Source: Chryseobacterium sp. LAM-KRS1 (GTDB lineage: Bacteria; Bacteroidota; Bacteroidia; Flavobacteriales; Weeksellaceae). Taken from it: 64,000 bases of DNA. Within the stretch, counting starts at the first letter, position 1. Each line of letters begins with the position of its first letter. Position numbers and translations under genes: made by a program. The stretch lies in NCBI RefSeq assembly GCF_013184525.1, contig NZ_JAAOIZ010000001.1, forward strand, positions 186,001 through 250,000, read 5' to 3'. The notes below the pieces were generated by a model, which was given only the letters and a program-made list of their open reading frames with translations, had not been told where the DNA came from and ran no database searches. Shown here one piece after another: positions 53,567 to 62,703 of this stretch.

Positions 53567-54224
53567 TTTTATTAAATTGAACGGTATCTTTAATGCTAAA
53601 CATGGAGATATTTAAAAATAGTAAAAATCCAAAAATGAGGTAAAATGAAGGCTTGGGTAATTGTGAAATTGAAGTTTCAAATTCGGAAAATTGTTGTGAC
53701 GGATTGTTCTTCAAAGCGCTTTGCATTATTAATCCCGTCCCACATCTAAAAATATGGTCATCATCAATTTTTGTTATAGTAGGATCAATGTACTGATGAG
53801 GAACAAAAAAATGTCCTGTTTTGTTAAGGTCTAAGCAGTATGATAATTGTCCGCTGGATTCTATATCATTTAATAAAGATATAATGTCATCATATGTATT
53901 TTCGTCATTTAAAATAAATTCTATTCCAGATTCCTTGCGGTTTTCTTTTTGAAGCTGTTTAATGTCAGATATATAACGTTTGGAATTTTCTCTTGCTGAA
54001 TTAGGTTCTACTATAATTTTTTTATAATTCCAGTTTCGTACGGATTCGAAAGTTGCAGATTCATTTACTTTTTCTCCAGGCCTGATCTTAGCAGGTAATC
54101 CAATATCAATAACATTGAGATTGATCTCCTCAAACTTTCGGCTCCCATAATACCAAAACAATAATGGAATAATAACAGCGCTTATAAGCCCAGGGAAATA
54201 ATATATTTTTTTCAAGCCTCGCAT
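53559..54224 (-). CDS. Membrane-anchored hypothetical protein
   Basis: A 221-residue protein with a helix near each end (about 12-28 and 195-213), placing a ~165-residue domain between them, probably on the outer face of the inner membrane. No recognised domain. The annotated start MRGLKKIYYFPGL could also be the Met of a MKKIYYFP-type start, as in the duplicated fragment. The two copies differ by only scattered substitutions. It lies downstream of an ABC exporter, separated by a terminator. Confidence 0.6.
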   Translation of the reverse strand: MRGLKKIYYFPGLISAVIIPLLFWYYGSRKFEEINLNVIDIGLPAKIRPGEKVNESATFESVRNWNYKKIIVEPNSARENSKRYISDIKQLQKENRKESGIEFILNDENTYDDIISLLNDIESSGQLSYCLDLNKTGHFFVPHQYIDPTITKIDDDHIFRCGTGLIMQSALKNNPSQQFSEFETSISQLPKPSFYLIFGFLLFLNISMFSIKDTVQFNKRQ

Positions 54225-54260
54225 TTTTATAAAATTAAAAAAAATATTCTGTACAAATAA

Positions 54261-54292
54261 AAAAAGTGATCCTCAATGAATCACTTTTTAAT
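54261..54292 (-). terminator. Terminator after ABC permease gene
   Basis: The stem AAAAAGTGAT/ATCACTTTTT is positioned just past the permease stop, with A and T runs. Confidence 0.8.
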
Positions 54293-54332
54293 ATTTTAAT
54301 TTTCAAATCTTTTAATCATTCAATTAAAAAGA

Positions 54333-55178
54333 CTACCAATCCCTTTTTCTCAGGATCCAGTATGATCCGAAAATAAAAAGTCCACTCCAAACAATACAGG
54401 CGATTAAACTTTCTGTAGGGTAGGTGAATTCATATTTCAATCCCATCATTTTAGCCATATTTAATCTCAGCATAGGATTGGGAATCAGGTTGGACATACT
54501 TTCCAAAGGGAGAAGATGGGTGATGAAGAAATCTTCTTTCATAATCTTGATTCTCTCCAGTTCCTGTGTTCCACGGACTTTTTGGAATACTTCGATGGCG
54601 GTTAAGATTCCTTCACCGATCCAATACACAAAGAATCCTAGAAATACAAACATGGATTTTCTGAGGAGTACCGAAAGAAACATTAAAAAACAAAAGAAAG
54701 TAAAAAGTTTTACAAAATAATTTCCGATAAAGAACATTTCTTTGAAGACCGATGCAGAGTCTGTTACCTTGGAGTAATTATATCCCAAGAAAAGGGTAAT
54801 GACAAATACAATAAGGGTAGATATAACAGAAAAAATAGTTATCGTCAGTAGCTTAGATCCGATGAATTCTTTTCTGCTCAACCCATCAATGGTATTCTGC
54901 TTAAACATTCTGTTACTGAACTCCTGTGAGATCGAAAAAACAATAATCAATCCAAGGAATATCTTTAGCAAGGCTACAATCCAGGTAGTGAAGTTCCAGA
55001 TTTCCGGAAAATTATAAATCCCCTGTTCCTTTAGATTAATTGTTGCACCAAAGACATCCAGATCGACCAATCCGATGAAAAGAAGCGCCACTAAAATAGC
55101 AAAATACAATATGGTGAAAATCCTGAATGGTCTGTAATTCAGATTTTTGTGGTATTCGAGTTTTAATAATTTAAGCAT
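54333..55178 (-). CDS. ABC transporter permease (ABC-2 type)
   Basis: A 281-residue inner-membrane protein with about six helices, typical ABC-2 exporter spacing and the EFSNRMFKQNTIDGLSRKEFIGSKLL loop that couples to the ATPase. Its start overlaps the stop of the ATPase gene by 8 bases, so the two form one transporter. The cargo is unknown; similar pairs export peptides, lipids or antibiotics. Confidence 0.82.
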   Translation of the reverse strand: MLKLLKLEYHKNLNYRPFRIFTILYFAILVALLFIGLVDLDVFGATINLKEQGIYNFPEIWNFTTWIVALLKIFLGLIIVFSISQEFSNRMFKQNTIDGLSRKEFIGSKLLTITIFSVISTLIVFVITLFLGYNYSKVTDSASVFKEMFFIGNYFVKLFTFFCFLMFLSVLLRKSMFVFLGFFVYWIGEGILTAIEVFQKVRGTQELERIKIMKEDFFITHLLPLESMSNLIPNPMLRLNMAKMMGLKYEFTYPTESLIACIVWSGLFIFGSYWILRKRDW

Positions 55179-56082
55179 TGGTATTCGTGTTTTTTACAAG
55201 TTCAAGGAATTGAGTTTCAAGCGATAATTTTTTCTTAGACAAGTGGGATAAGAAAATACCTTTTTCTGCCAGCTTCTGATTGAGTGCCGAAGCAGAAATG
55301 GAAGCGTCTTCACGAATCTGAGCCTTAATGATATCATTTTCGGTATTTATAGAGCTGAACCATTGCAGTTCTTCAAGGGCATTTAAAAGTGCCGTATTGT
55401 TATCTGCCTTTAATTCAAAAAAACCTTTGTTGCTTGTAATTTCATCAACCCGCCCGCTGTAAATGGAATTCCCCTCCTTTAAAACAATAACATGGCTGCA
55501 TATTTTTTCAATTTCGTCCAGAAGATGGCTGGCAATAATGATCGTAATTCCTTGCTTGGCAATATTGGAAATGATTTCCCTGATCTGGATAATGCCTTCG
55601 GGATCCAGTCCGTTTGTAGGTTCGTCCAATATCATGACCTCAGGATTGTTCAGCATAGCGGAGGCGATCGCCAGTCGCTGTTTCATTCCAAGTGAAAACG
55701 TTTTAAATGGATCTTTCTTCCTGTCCAGAAGATTTACCGTCTTCAGAACTTCATCAATACGCTGGTAGGAAGCTCCTTTAATTTCGGCAACAATCTTTAA
55801 GTTGGTTTCGGCGCTCAGATATGGATAGAAGTTCGGTTGCTCAATAATAGCTCCGATCTTTTTTAAAGTATCGGGATCTGTACCCTTTTTTCCGAACCAG
55901 TACCAGTCGCCACTGGTGGGATTTATGGTGGAAAGCAACATTCCGAATGTAGTGGATTTCCCACTCCCATTCGGGCCAAGAAGTCCGTAAACGTTTCCTT
56001 TTTCTACATCAAAAGAGATATTGTTTACAACGGTTCGTTTGAATTTTTTTGTTAAATTCTTTACTGACAAAACTTTTTCCAT
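55171..56082 (-). CDS. ABC transporter ATP-binding protein
   Basis: A 303-residue ATPase. Walker A GLLGPNGSGKST (about 33-44), Q-loop in IIEQPNF, signature FSLGMKQRLAIA, Walker B VMILDEPTNGLDPEG and switch His in IIIASHLLDE. The C-terminal ~90 residues are a regulatory extension as in bacitracin-type and Cu-type exporters. It pairs with the overlapping permease gene. Monocistronic pair on the minus strand, divergent from the AAA gene. Confidence 0.9.
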   Translation of the reverse strand: MEKVLSVKNLTKKFKRTVVNNISFDVEKGNVYGLLGPNGSGKSTTFGMLLSTINPTSGDWYWFGKKGTDPDTLKKIGAIIEQPNFYPYLSAETNLKIVAEIKGASYQRIDEVLKTVNLLDRKKDPFKTFSLGMKQRLAIASAMLNNPEVMILDEPTNGLDPEGIIQIREIISNIAKQGITIIIASHLLDEIEKICSHVIVLKEGNSIYSGRVDEITSNKGFFELKADNNTALLNALEELQWFSSINTENDIIKAQIREDASISASALNQKLAEKGIFLSHLSKKKLSLETQFLELVKNTNTNA

Positions 56083-56173
56083 GTAATTTGTTTTACATAG
56101 TAGTAGTCTTTGTTTTTAACAGAATGTTACAATATTTACTTAAATTGTCTGATCTTGTATGAGATTAAAATAT

Positions 56174-56181
56174 TAAATTTG
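56174..56181 (+). promoter_or_regulatory. -7 box of the AAA ATPase gene
   Basis: TAAATTTG matches the consensus, with a TTG 16 bases upstream (56155-56157). It lies 18 bases before the ATG at 56200. Confidence 0.5.
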
Positions 56182-56199
56182 GTAGTATAATTCGTGAAT

Positions 56200-57564
56200 A
56201 TGAAGTTAATTGAGCTTGCAAAAGAATTAAATATTTCCGTAGAGGCAATCAAACAATTTATCCAGGATTTTGACCTGGAACTTGGGGTATGTATGAGTAC
56301 CAATTTTGAGATCAAAGATGATTTTGAAAAGTTTGCCCGCGAGAATGTAGATTTTTTAAGGACCTACGAAAAAGATCTTGATCAGAATAAAACCCTTGAA
56401 CAAATTGCGGAGACGATCAATCAGCCTAAAGAAAAGATAGAAAAAGCAATTCAGGACAGCACTCCTAATATTTTTGATAACGGAATATTCCGTTCTTCAA
56501 TTTCCAGTTACGGAATAGATAATAAGCTGGGTGGAAATTATCAGTTTGTTTACAACTATTTTGGACATAAGACCAGTCTTCAACACCGGGATTTCATAGG
56601 TTACCGGGATCTGTTCTTTTATATTTCCAGTGTCTTGGAGCCATTTTTAAATAAGCAACAGATAAAAGACTGGGGAATCAATAAGCCTGCGGGGATCATT
56701 CTTTACGGACCTCCGGGAAGTGGTAAGATTTTCTGGGCCAACAAAATTGCAGAGATCATCAATTATCAGTTTAAGGAAGTTAAAAAACATTATCTGGGAA
56801 CATCATTAATCGATGGGAATAAAACAAATTTTAATGATTTTCTCATAAAGATGATGACGGAGGATAAGGTGCTTCTTTTTATGGATGATTTTGATGAAAT
56901 CATGATGGAAAGAAGTGCAGAGAACAATGTGGCATCCTGCAATCTTGAAACGCAGGAGATCATTCTTCATTACATCGGAAAATTTGCAAAAGAAGACGTA
57001 GTGATGGTGGGGTCTGCCAAGTCCGTATCGGAGATTGATGAGGAGATTCTGGCGCCGGGAAGATTCGATGTAATGATTCCTGTTTTTCCTCCTAATGCTG
57101 CAGAGCGTTCGGAAATTATCCTGTACGGAATGACGAAAGGGCTGGAAAGCGATTCTTTGCTCTATAAGATCCTTAAAAATAACAAAGCAGATAAAGTACC
57201 TTTCTGGAATGGAAGTGCATCCAAAATGAAGGCTTTCAGCAATACCATGCTGATGGATTTTACACAAAGTCTGAAGAAGAGGATAAAAAATCTTTACCAG
57301 CGAACAAAAAATGAAAAACTTGTAATTGACGATGTCCTCTTAAATGGAGCCCTGAGAGATGCGGCAGGTAAACTTACAGAAGAATATCTGCAACAGGTTG
57401 AACAATTTTTAAATGATGCGATTATCAATAATTTTGATGATTTTCAATACAGGATTAAATCCTTACGAACCGAACTTGAAACCTATAAAGTGGTAGAAGA
57501 ACCTGCGAGGGCAATAGGTTTTCATCACAATGGTGAAGAGGAGGGAGGAAAAGACAAAGGCTAA
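56200..57564 (+). CDS. AAA ATPase with IF2N-like N-terminus
   Basis: About 454 residues from the ATG at 56200 (a GTG at 56194 is also in frame). The N-terminus LIELAKELNISVEAIKQFIQDF resembles the helical start of IF2. The AAA module has Walker A LYGPPGSGKIFWA, where the expected Thr/Ser after Lys is Ile, Walker B VLLFMDDFDEIM, sensor-1-like VVMVGSAKS and arginine-finger-like APGRFDVMIPVFPP. The nucleotide may bind but hydrolysis is questionable. It ends 13 bases before the oxidoreductase start. Function unknown. Confidence 0.78.
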   Translation: MKLIELAKELNISVEAIKQFIQDFDLELGVCMSTNFEIKDDFEKFARENVDFLRTYEKDLDQNKTLEQIAETINQPKEKIEKAIQDSTPNIFDNGIFRSSISSYGIDNKLGGNYQFVYNYFGHKTSLQHRDFIGYRDLFFYISSVLEPFLNKQQIKDWGINKPAGIILYGPPGSGKIFWANKIAEIINYQFKEVKKHYLGTSLIDGNKTNFNDFLIKMMTEDKVLLFMDDFDEIMMERSAENNVASCNLETQEIILHYIGKFAKEDVVMVGSAKSVSEIDEEILAPGRFDVMIPVFPPNAAERSEIILYGMTKGLESDSLLYKILKNNKADKVPFWNGSASKMKAFSNTMLMDFTQSLKKRIKNLYQRTKNEKLVIDDVLLNGALRDAAGKLTEEYLQQVEQFLNDAIINNFDDFQYRIKSLRTELETYKVVEEPARAIGFHHNGEEEGGKDKG

Positions 57565-57577
57565 TTACTCATCACCG

Positions 57578-58687
57578 ATGAACAGCATCTGGGAACTTGA
57601 AACCTTTTACCGGAGAAGGGATGTTATTATTATTGGAGCAGGGTTTACCGGGCTTTGGACAGCTATTTCCATTAAAGAAAAACATCCTGACCTATCTGTT
57701 TTAATTATTGAAAGAAATCCGATTCCGCTGGGCGCTTCAACAAGAAATGCCGGCTTCGCCTGCTTTGGGAGCCTGACGGAAATTATTGCCGATCAGGGAA
57801 AAATGGGATGGGACAAGACCTTGGAATTGATTAAGATGAGGTTTGAAGGGCTTCTGAAAATTCAGAAGTATTTTAAGAATTCAGAAATTGATTTTGATTT
57901 GAGTGGGGGCTTTGAAATCCTGAATAATGAATCGCCTTTAGAAAAGATGCAAGAAGTGAATGAAAAAATGAAGCCCATAACAGGAATTTCAGCCACTTAT
58001 TCTTTACAACAAGATAAAATCAAAGCATTTGGGTTGGGAAAATCGGACTTTCTGATTGAAAATCCATGTGAAGGAAGTCTCCATTCAGGAAAGCTCTTAC
58101 AAAAGCTTCTTGAGAAATGTCAGGACCTGAAAGTTGAATTCCTTTTTGGAACACCGGTTACGGATGTAATTGAGGAAAACACCGGAATGGAAGTCAGGTT
58201 GTCTGAAGATTTGTCTGTTCATGCAGAGCAGGTTATTTACTGTACCAATGCTTTTAGCTCCCAATTTTTAGAAAATGAAGAAATCATTCCTGCCAGAGGT
58301 CAGATTTTAGTTACGGAACCCGTTCAAAATTTAAAACTAAAAGGAACTTTCCATTACGATGAGGGATTTTATTATTTCAGAAATGTAGGAAACAGGGTGC
58401 TGTTGGGAGGCGGGAGAAACCAGGATTTTAAGACTGAAGAAACCCGTGATTTTCAGACTACTGAATTTTTACAGAATCATCTGGAAAATTTTTTGAAAGA
58501 GGTAATTCTGCCTGATCATGATTTTAAAATTGGCCTTCGATGGTCGGGGATCATGGCAATGGGTTCAGAAAAAACTCCCATTGTAAAACAGGTATCGGAA
58601 AGACAGTTTTGTGCTGTAAGACTCTCCGGGATGGGCGTTGCACTGGCCCCAAAAATTGGAGAGATCATTGCGGATAAGATCAATTAA
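57578..58687 (+). CDS. FAD-dependent oxidoreductase (DAO family)
   Basis: About 369 residues from MNSIWELETFYRRRDVIIIG (ATG at 57578); the earlier ATG overlaps the ATPase gene. The dinucleotide-binding loop GAGFTGLWTAISI and GASTRNAGFACFGS are typical of D-amino-acid oxidase/glycine-oxidase-like enzymes. IPARGQILVTEPV and LRWSGIMAMGSEKTPIV are late FAD contacts. It oxidises an amine or amino acid; substrate not determined. Co-transcribed with the AAA ATPase. Confidence 0.8.
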   Translation: MNSIWELETFYRRRDVIIIGAGFTGLWTAISIKEKHPDLSVLIIERNPIPLGASTRNAGFACFGSLTEIIADQGKMGWDKTLELIKMRFEGLLKIQKYFKNSEIDFDLSGGFEILNNESPLEKMQEVNEKMKPITGISATYSLQQDKIKAFGLGKSDFLIENPCEGSLHSGKLLQKLLEKCQDLKVEFLFGTPVTDVIEENTGMEVRLSEDLSVHAEQVIYCTNAFSSQFLENEEIIPARGQILVTEPVQNLKLKGTFHYDEGFYYFRNVGNRVLLGGGRNQDFKTEETRDFQTTEFLQNHLENFLKEVILPDHDFKIGLRWSGIMAMGSEKTPIVKQVSERQFCAVRLSGMGVALAPKIGEIIADKIN

Positions 58688-58694
58688 AGATGTT

Positions 58695-59003
58695 ATGAGA
58701 TATAGATATACGAATCTTTTTGCTGTATTAACAGTTCCTCTTATTTTTTTGTCAGTTTTCTTTGCAGGAGCGGGTCATGGAAATTATGCGCTGATCACAG
58801 TTATTTTTCCACTTTGCTTTTTAGGAATTGTATTACCGGATAATATATCCATGTATTTTCTGGTATTTGGCATACTTCAATTTGCCATCTATGGAAATAT
58901 TATTGATAGGTTTGGAGGTAAGAAGAGTTTGCCATTTATATTAGCAGCACATTTTTTATTTATAATTATTGGCTTTATAGCTACAAATAATAGCTTATTC
59001 TGA
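58695..59003 (+). CDS. Small integral membrane protein
   Basis: About 102 residues from the ATG at 58695 (the longer frame from 58638 overlaps the oxidoreductase). Three membrane helices fill most of it (about 8-28, 33-58 and 75-98). No family recognised. It begins 7 bases after the oxidoreductase stop, so is likely on the same transcript. Confidence 0.55.
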   Translation: MRYRYTNLFAVLTVPLIFLSVFFAGAGHGNYALITVIFPLCFLGIVLPDNISMYFLVFGILQFAIYGNIIDRFGGKKSLPFILAAHFLFIIIGFIATNNSLF

Positions 59004-59111
59004 TTAATATCTATTTCCATTGGGTCAAAAAATATTATTGATCTTTTTCAACATTAACTCCAGGAAAAAATGATTGCTAATAGCTATGCTCATTGCTCAA
59101 AATTTTATCCT

Positions 59112-59119
59112 TATTTTTG
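59112..59119 (+). promoter_or_regulatory. -7 box of prfB
   Basis: TATTTTTG, with a TTG 16 bases upstream (59093-59095), 16 bases before the GTG start. Confidence 0.5.
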
Positions 59120-59135
59120 CAAAAAATAAAATTTC

Positions 59136-60248
59136 GTGATTAACAACGACCATATAAAAGATGTTCAGTCCAGAATTGAAGATCTCCATAAATATCTTCA
59201 GATTGAAAAGAAGAAAATAGAAATTTCTAATGACGACGAAAAAACGGCTGCTCCTGAATTTTGGGATCATCCGAAAGAGGCGGAGGCGTTCTTAAAGCAG
59301 CTTCGTTCTAAAAAAAGATGGGTGGAAGATTACCAGGAAATTGCTACTCAGTTTGAGGATCTGCAGGTTCTAATGGAATTTGCCAAAGAAGATCCTGATT
59401 CTGAAAAAGAGCTGGATGAGACATTTCCAAAACTGGTAGAAAAAATAGAAGACCTTGAATTTAAAAATATGCTTTCCAACGAAGGGGATGAGCTTTCAGC
59501 CGTCATACAGATCACGGCAGGGGCAGGAGGTACTGAAAGTTGTGACTGGGCGGCAATGCTGATGAGAATGTACACGATGTGGGCGGAAAAGCAGGGATAT
59601 AAAATTCGGGAGCTGAATTATCAGGAAGGAGACGTTGCCGGCGTAAAAACAGTGACATTGGAAATGGATGGAGAATACGCTTTCGGCTACCTTAAAGGAG
59701 AGAATGGTGTTCACAGGCTCGTAAGAATTTCGCCTTTTGACAGTAATGCCAAAAGACATACAAGCTTTGTTTCCGTGTATGTTTATCCATTGGTAGATGA
59801 TACTATTGAAATTAATATAAACCCTGCGGACATTTCATTTGAAACCATGCGAAGTTCAGGAGCCGGAGGGCAGAACGTTAACAAGGTGGAAACAGCGGTG
59901 CGTCTCCGTCACGCGCCAACCGGGATCATTATCGAAAACTCGGAATCAAGATCGCAGCTGCAGAATAAGGAAAAGGCAATGCAATTGCTTCGTTCCAGAT
60001 TATATGAAATGGAGCTTGAAGAAAGAATGAAAGCCCGAAACGAGATTGAATCCAATAAGATGAAAATCGAGTGGGGAAGTCAGATAAGGAACTATGTGAT
60101 GCATCCTTACAAACTGGTAAAAGATGTACGCTCTGGTTATGAGACTTCAGATGTGGATTCGGTAATGAACGGAAATCTTACGCCATTCCTGAAAGCTTTT
60201 CTCATGGCCGATGGAACCGCGGTTTCTGACGATGATTTAGACCTGTAA
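59136..60248 (+). CDS. prfB: Peptide chain release factor 2
   Basis: A 370-residue release factor, GTG start. The RF2 stop-codon tripeptide SPF is in [15 protein letters not shown] and the catalytic GGQ in [20 protein letters not shown]. At the place of the programmed +1 frameshift (CTTTGA in E. coli) the frame reads CTT CAG with no in-frame stop, so no autoregulatory frameshift is present. It terminates at UGA and UAA. Own -7 box; not in an evident operon. Confidence 0.94.
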   Translation: MINNDHIKDVQSRIEDLHKYLQIEKKKIEISNDDEKTAAPEFWDHPKEAEAFLKQLRSKKRWVEDYQEIATQFEDLQVLMEFAKEDPDSEKELDETFPKLVEKIEDLEFKNMLSNEGDELSAVIQITAGAGGTESCDWAAMLMRMYTMWAEKQGYKIRELNYQEGDVAGVKTVTLEMDGEYAFGYLKGENGVHRLVRISPFDSNAKRHTSFVSVYVYPLVDDTIEININPADISFETMRSSGAGGQNVNKVETAVRLRHAPTGIIIENSESRSQLQNKEKAMQLLRSRLYEMELEERMKARNEIESNKMKIEWGSQIRNYVMHPYKLVKDVRSGYETSDVDSVMNGNLTPFLKAFLMADGTAVSDDDLDL

Positions 60249-60310
60249 AAATTATTCTGGTTTTTTAGTTAAAATCTTATAATTAATTTCTTAATCAGAC
60301 TTTTTAGACT

Positions 60311-60318
60311 TATTTTTG
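60311..60318 (+). promoter_or_regulatory. -7 box of dedA-like gene
   Basis: TATTTTTG, 16 bases before the ATG at 60335; no clear -33 TTG. Confidence 0.45.
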
Positions 60319-60334
60319 TTACTTATCAATATGT

Positions 60335-61030
60335 ATGGAAGATTTCAATAGCTGGAAAGATTTATTAAACCCGGAGTTTTATATTAAAATGGGAGGGTTT
60401 TGGCTGATTCTGTTTATTATTTTTGCTGAAACTGGTCTTTTTGTAGGATTTTTTTTACCAGGAGACTCTTTATTGTTTGTTTCGGGAATTTATGCTGTTG
60501 AAATTATCAAAGAGACATTTGGCTCTACAGGGAGCGATCTTCTTGATACTACCATCCTTGCCACTGCTGTAGCATTTGCTGCTGTTGTAGGTAATGAAGT
60601 GGGATATTACTTTGGGGTGAAGGCAGGTCCTGCACTTTATAAAAAACAAGATACCTTTTTGTTTAAGAAAAAATACCTGTACCAGGCTCATGATTTTTTT
60701 GAAAAGCATGGAGCTTTAGCCGTTATCATGGCAAGATTTTTACCTGTAGTAAGAACGTTTACTCCTATCGTTGCGGGAATTGTGAAAATGGACAAAAAAG
60801 AATTCCTCAGAGACAATATCATCGGAGCAGTGCTATGGTCGTTCATCCTGATCTTTGCGGGTCACTATCTGGATAAATTATTCCAGGAACAATTTGGTAT
60901 CAATCTTAAAGAAAAGCTCGAACTGATCATTATTGTGATCGTTCTGATCACTACGCTTCCGATCATTATTAAATTTCTTTTTGGTAAGAAAGTGGATCAC
61001 AGTAAATACGAAGATAATTCACCTGAATAA
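60335..61030 (+). CDS. DedA family membrane protein
   Basis: A 231-residue inner-membrane protein. FAETGLFVGFFLPGDSLLFVSG, GNEVGYYFGVKAG, FFEKHGALAVIMARFLPVVR and FTPIVAGIVKMDKKEFLRDN are the DedA/VTT signatures, including the Arg-Phe-x-Pro-x-x-Arg core. DedA proteins act as lipid (undecaprenyl phosphate or phospholipid) flippases or transporters dependent on proton motive force. Monocistronic, ending at a bidirectional terminator. Confidence 0.9.
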   Translation: MEDFNSWKDLLNPEFYIKMGGFWLILFIIFAETGLFVGFFLPGDSLLFVSGIYAVEIIKETFGSTGSDLLDTTILATAVAFAAVVGNEVGYYFGVKAGPALYKKQDTFLFKKKYLYQAHDFFEKHGALAVIMARFLPVVRTFTPIVAGIVKMDKKEFLRDNIIGAVLWSFILIFAGHYLDKLFQEQFGINLKEKLELIIIVIVLITTLPIIIKFLFGKKVDHSKYEDNSPE

Positions 61031-61052
61031 AGAGATGTGAATTGTAAAATAT

Positions 61053-61080
61053 AATAACCTGCTTTATGCAGGTTATTTTT
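61053..61080. terminator. Bidirectional terminator overlapping a gene end
   Basis: The stem AATAACCTGC/GCAGGTTATT with T run. It overlaps the stop region of the minus-strand hydrolase, serving both convergent genes. Confidence 0.8.
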
Positions 61081-61942
61081 TTATCCATTCCAGGATATTA
61101 GGGTAGATGATACTGTCTCTTTTTCGTTTGCTGAAAAATCTTGGGGCATGTCCTGTATTTTTCATGAAAACCAGTTTACGGGTAATGTTCCGGCTTGCTA
61201 AAGCCGAATCCAGCGCGAGCCCCTGGTTTTTATTAACCAGAAAATCCTGGTTTCCCTGAAAGATCAACGTAGGGACATTTGTAATATTGGCAATCGGGCT
61301 TGCTATTTTAAATTCCTCAGATAGGTTGTGACGGTTAAATCTGGTTCCTACCACCTTTTGTAAGGTAGGTGACGTATATTTCGAATAAAATGAGTGTAAA
61401 AATTCCGGAGAATAAAAATCAGTAGGACCGCTTAAAGAAATGATCTTTTTGATCTGATCCGGATGCTGGTAACCATAAAGTAAAGCCAAATGTCCACCCG
61501 CACTTTCTCCCAGGATGATATAGTTATCAGGTTGGAGTTCCGCTTTTTCCGCTAAAGAATTAAACTTTTCAATTACCGAGCTGATATCCTCCAACTGCTC
61601 CCTGTAAGTAATTTTTTTAGATTTTGAAACGAGCCTGTAATTGATATTGATGCTGGGAATATTATTTTTAAAAAGCATTTTTTGGATCTGGATCATATGT
61701 TCTTTTCTGCCATACTTCCAGGCCCCTCCATGTACAATAAGAACAACAGGGGATTCTTTAGCATATTCCGACGGAAGGAAAATATCCATCTTCTGTCTTT
61801 TATGCTCACCATATTTTAAATTGTAAATTTTCTGCTGATTGTTATTCCCCACCCAAACTCTGAATCTTGAATTACATGAATTTAATAAAAAGCCGATACA
61901 TCCTAAAATAAAAAAATGATATCTGAGTATGAGCTTTTTCAT
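61073..61942 (-). CDS. Alpha/beta hydrolase (esterase/lipase, HSL-like) lipoprotein candidate
   Basis: A 289-residue protein with a hydrophobic N-terminus ending LLNSC (lipobox-like, about residue 23). The carboxylesterase fold shows the oxyanion motif VLIVHGGAWKYG, the nucleophile GESAGGHLALLYG, an Asp in FQGNQDFLV and the His in MKNTGHAPRF. Similar to lipase/esterase family members acting on short-chain esters; the natural substrate is unknown. Transcribed alone, convergent with the DedA gene. Confidence 0.78.
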   Translation of the reverse strand: MKKLILRYHFFILGCIGFLLNSCNSRFRVWVGNNNQQKIYNLKYGEHKRQKMDIFLPSEYAKESPVVLIVHGGAWKYGRKEHMIQIQKMLFKNNIPSININYRLVSKSKKITYREQLEDISSVIEKFNSLAEKAELQPDNYIILGESAGGHLALLYGYQHPDQIKKIISLSGPTDFYSPEFLHSFYSKYTSPTLQKVVGTRFNRHNLSEEFKIASPIANITNVPTLIFQGNQDFLVNKNQGLALDSALASRNITRKLVFMKNTGHAPRFFSKRKRDSIIYPNILEWIKK

Positions 61943-61993
61943 AAATCAAATGTAAGAAAAATATGATGATTCTGGGTTAGGGCAAGGCTGTTT

Positions 61994-62509
61994 TCAAGAT
62001 CCGGGGCTATCATGTTTATTGGATGTTTCTAAATTTTCAGCGTACATGTATAATGAATTGTTGTATCGGGGTAAATGCCGGGATAAAGTTTTTAACGCTA
62101 AGGACAATGCCTCTTTACTCTCTCCGGCTGAGTACAATGAAAGTGCAAGAAAAGAATCCACTGCATCATCAAGCTCATCAGACTCATTTATTTTTTCTTC
62201 TCTGAGGATCCGAATACTCTCATCAATCTTTCCATTGTTTCTCAGTGTACTTGCAAGCTGAATTCTGGCCCTTCTTCTACGCAGTCCCGATAAGCCATGG
62301 TCTAAGGCTGAACGATACAATGGTTCAGCTTCTTTTTCATTTCCTGTTGAATCAAATGCACAAGCCATTTCAAAATCAGCAATTGCTTTTTTATCGGTTA
62401 GATGCTGAACATGATCTTTGATCCGCCGGATAAAATCTTCATTGCTTATCTTCCCTAATTGCTGCCAGATGGATTGCAGTTGTTTTTCCCAGATTTCAGT
62501 TTCGTCCAT
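61994..62509 (-). CDS. Tetratricopeptide repeat protein
   Basis: About 171 residues from MDETEIWEKQLQSIWQQLGK (ATG at 62509). Helical repeats: ADFEMACAFDSTGNEKEAEP, AR-IQLASTLRNNGKIDESIR and DSFLALSLYSAGESKEALS fit degenerate TPR units. No signal peptide; probably a cytoplasmic scaffold. Similar short TPR proteins are common in Firmicutes and Bacteroidota, without assigned function. Confidence 0.7.
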   Translation of the reverse strand: MDETEIWEKQLQSIWQQLGKISNEDFIRRIKDHVQHLTDKKAIADFEMACAFDSTGNEKEAEPLYRSALDHGLSGLRRRRARIQLASTLRNNGKIDESIRILREEKINESDELDDAVDSFLALSLYSAGESKEALSLALKTLSRHLPRYNNSLYMYAENLETSNKHDSPGS

Positions 62510-62674
62510 ATTGTTAAGGATTTTATACCCTGGCAAATATGAGAAGAATTGTGAGGTTTATTATTAAGTTCAATAAAAAAAATGGATGATATGATCACAA
62601 GGCTTCTTATGATTTATGAATTTTTTCTTTGTTAAATTGATTTTAAAAGAAAATGAGATATAGAATTAAATAGT

Positions 62675-62682
62675 TATTTTTG
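62675..62682 (+). promoter_or_regulatory. -7 box of the DUF808 gene
   Basis: TATTTTTG overlaps the upstream candidate start at 62680. The real start is therefore the ATG at 62704. Confidence 0.5.
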
Positions 62683-62703
62683 TTGTTAAATAATAAATTA
62701 CAT

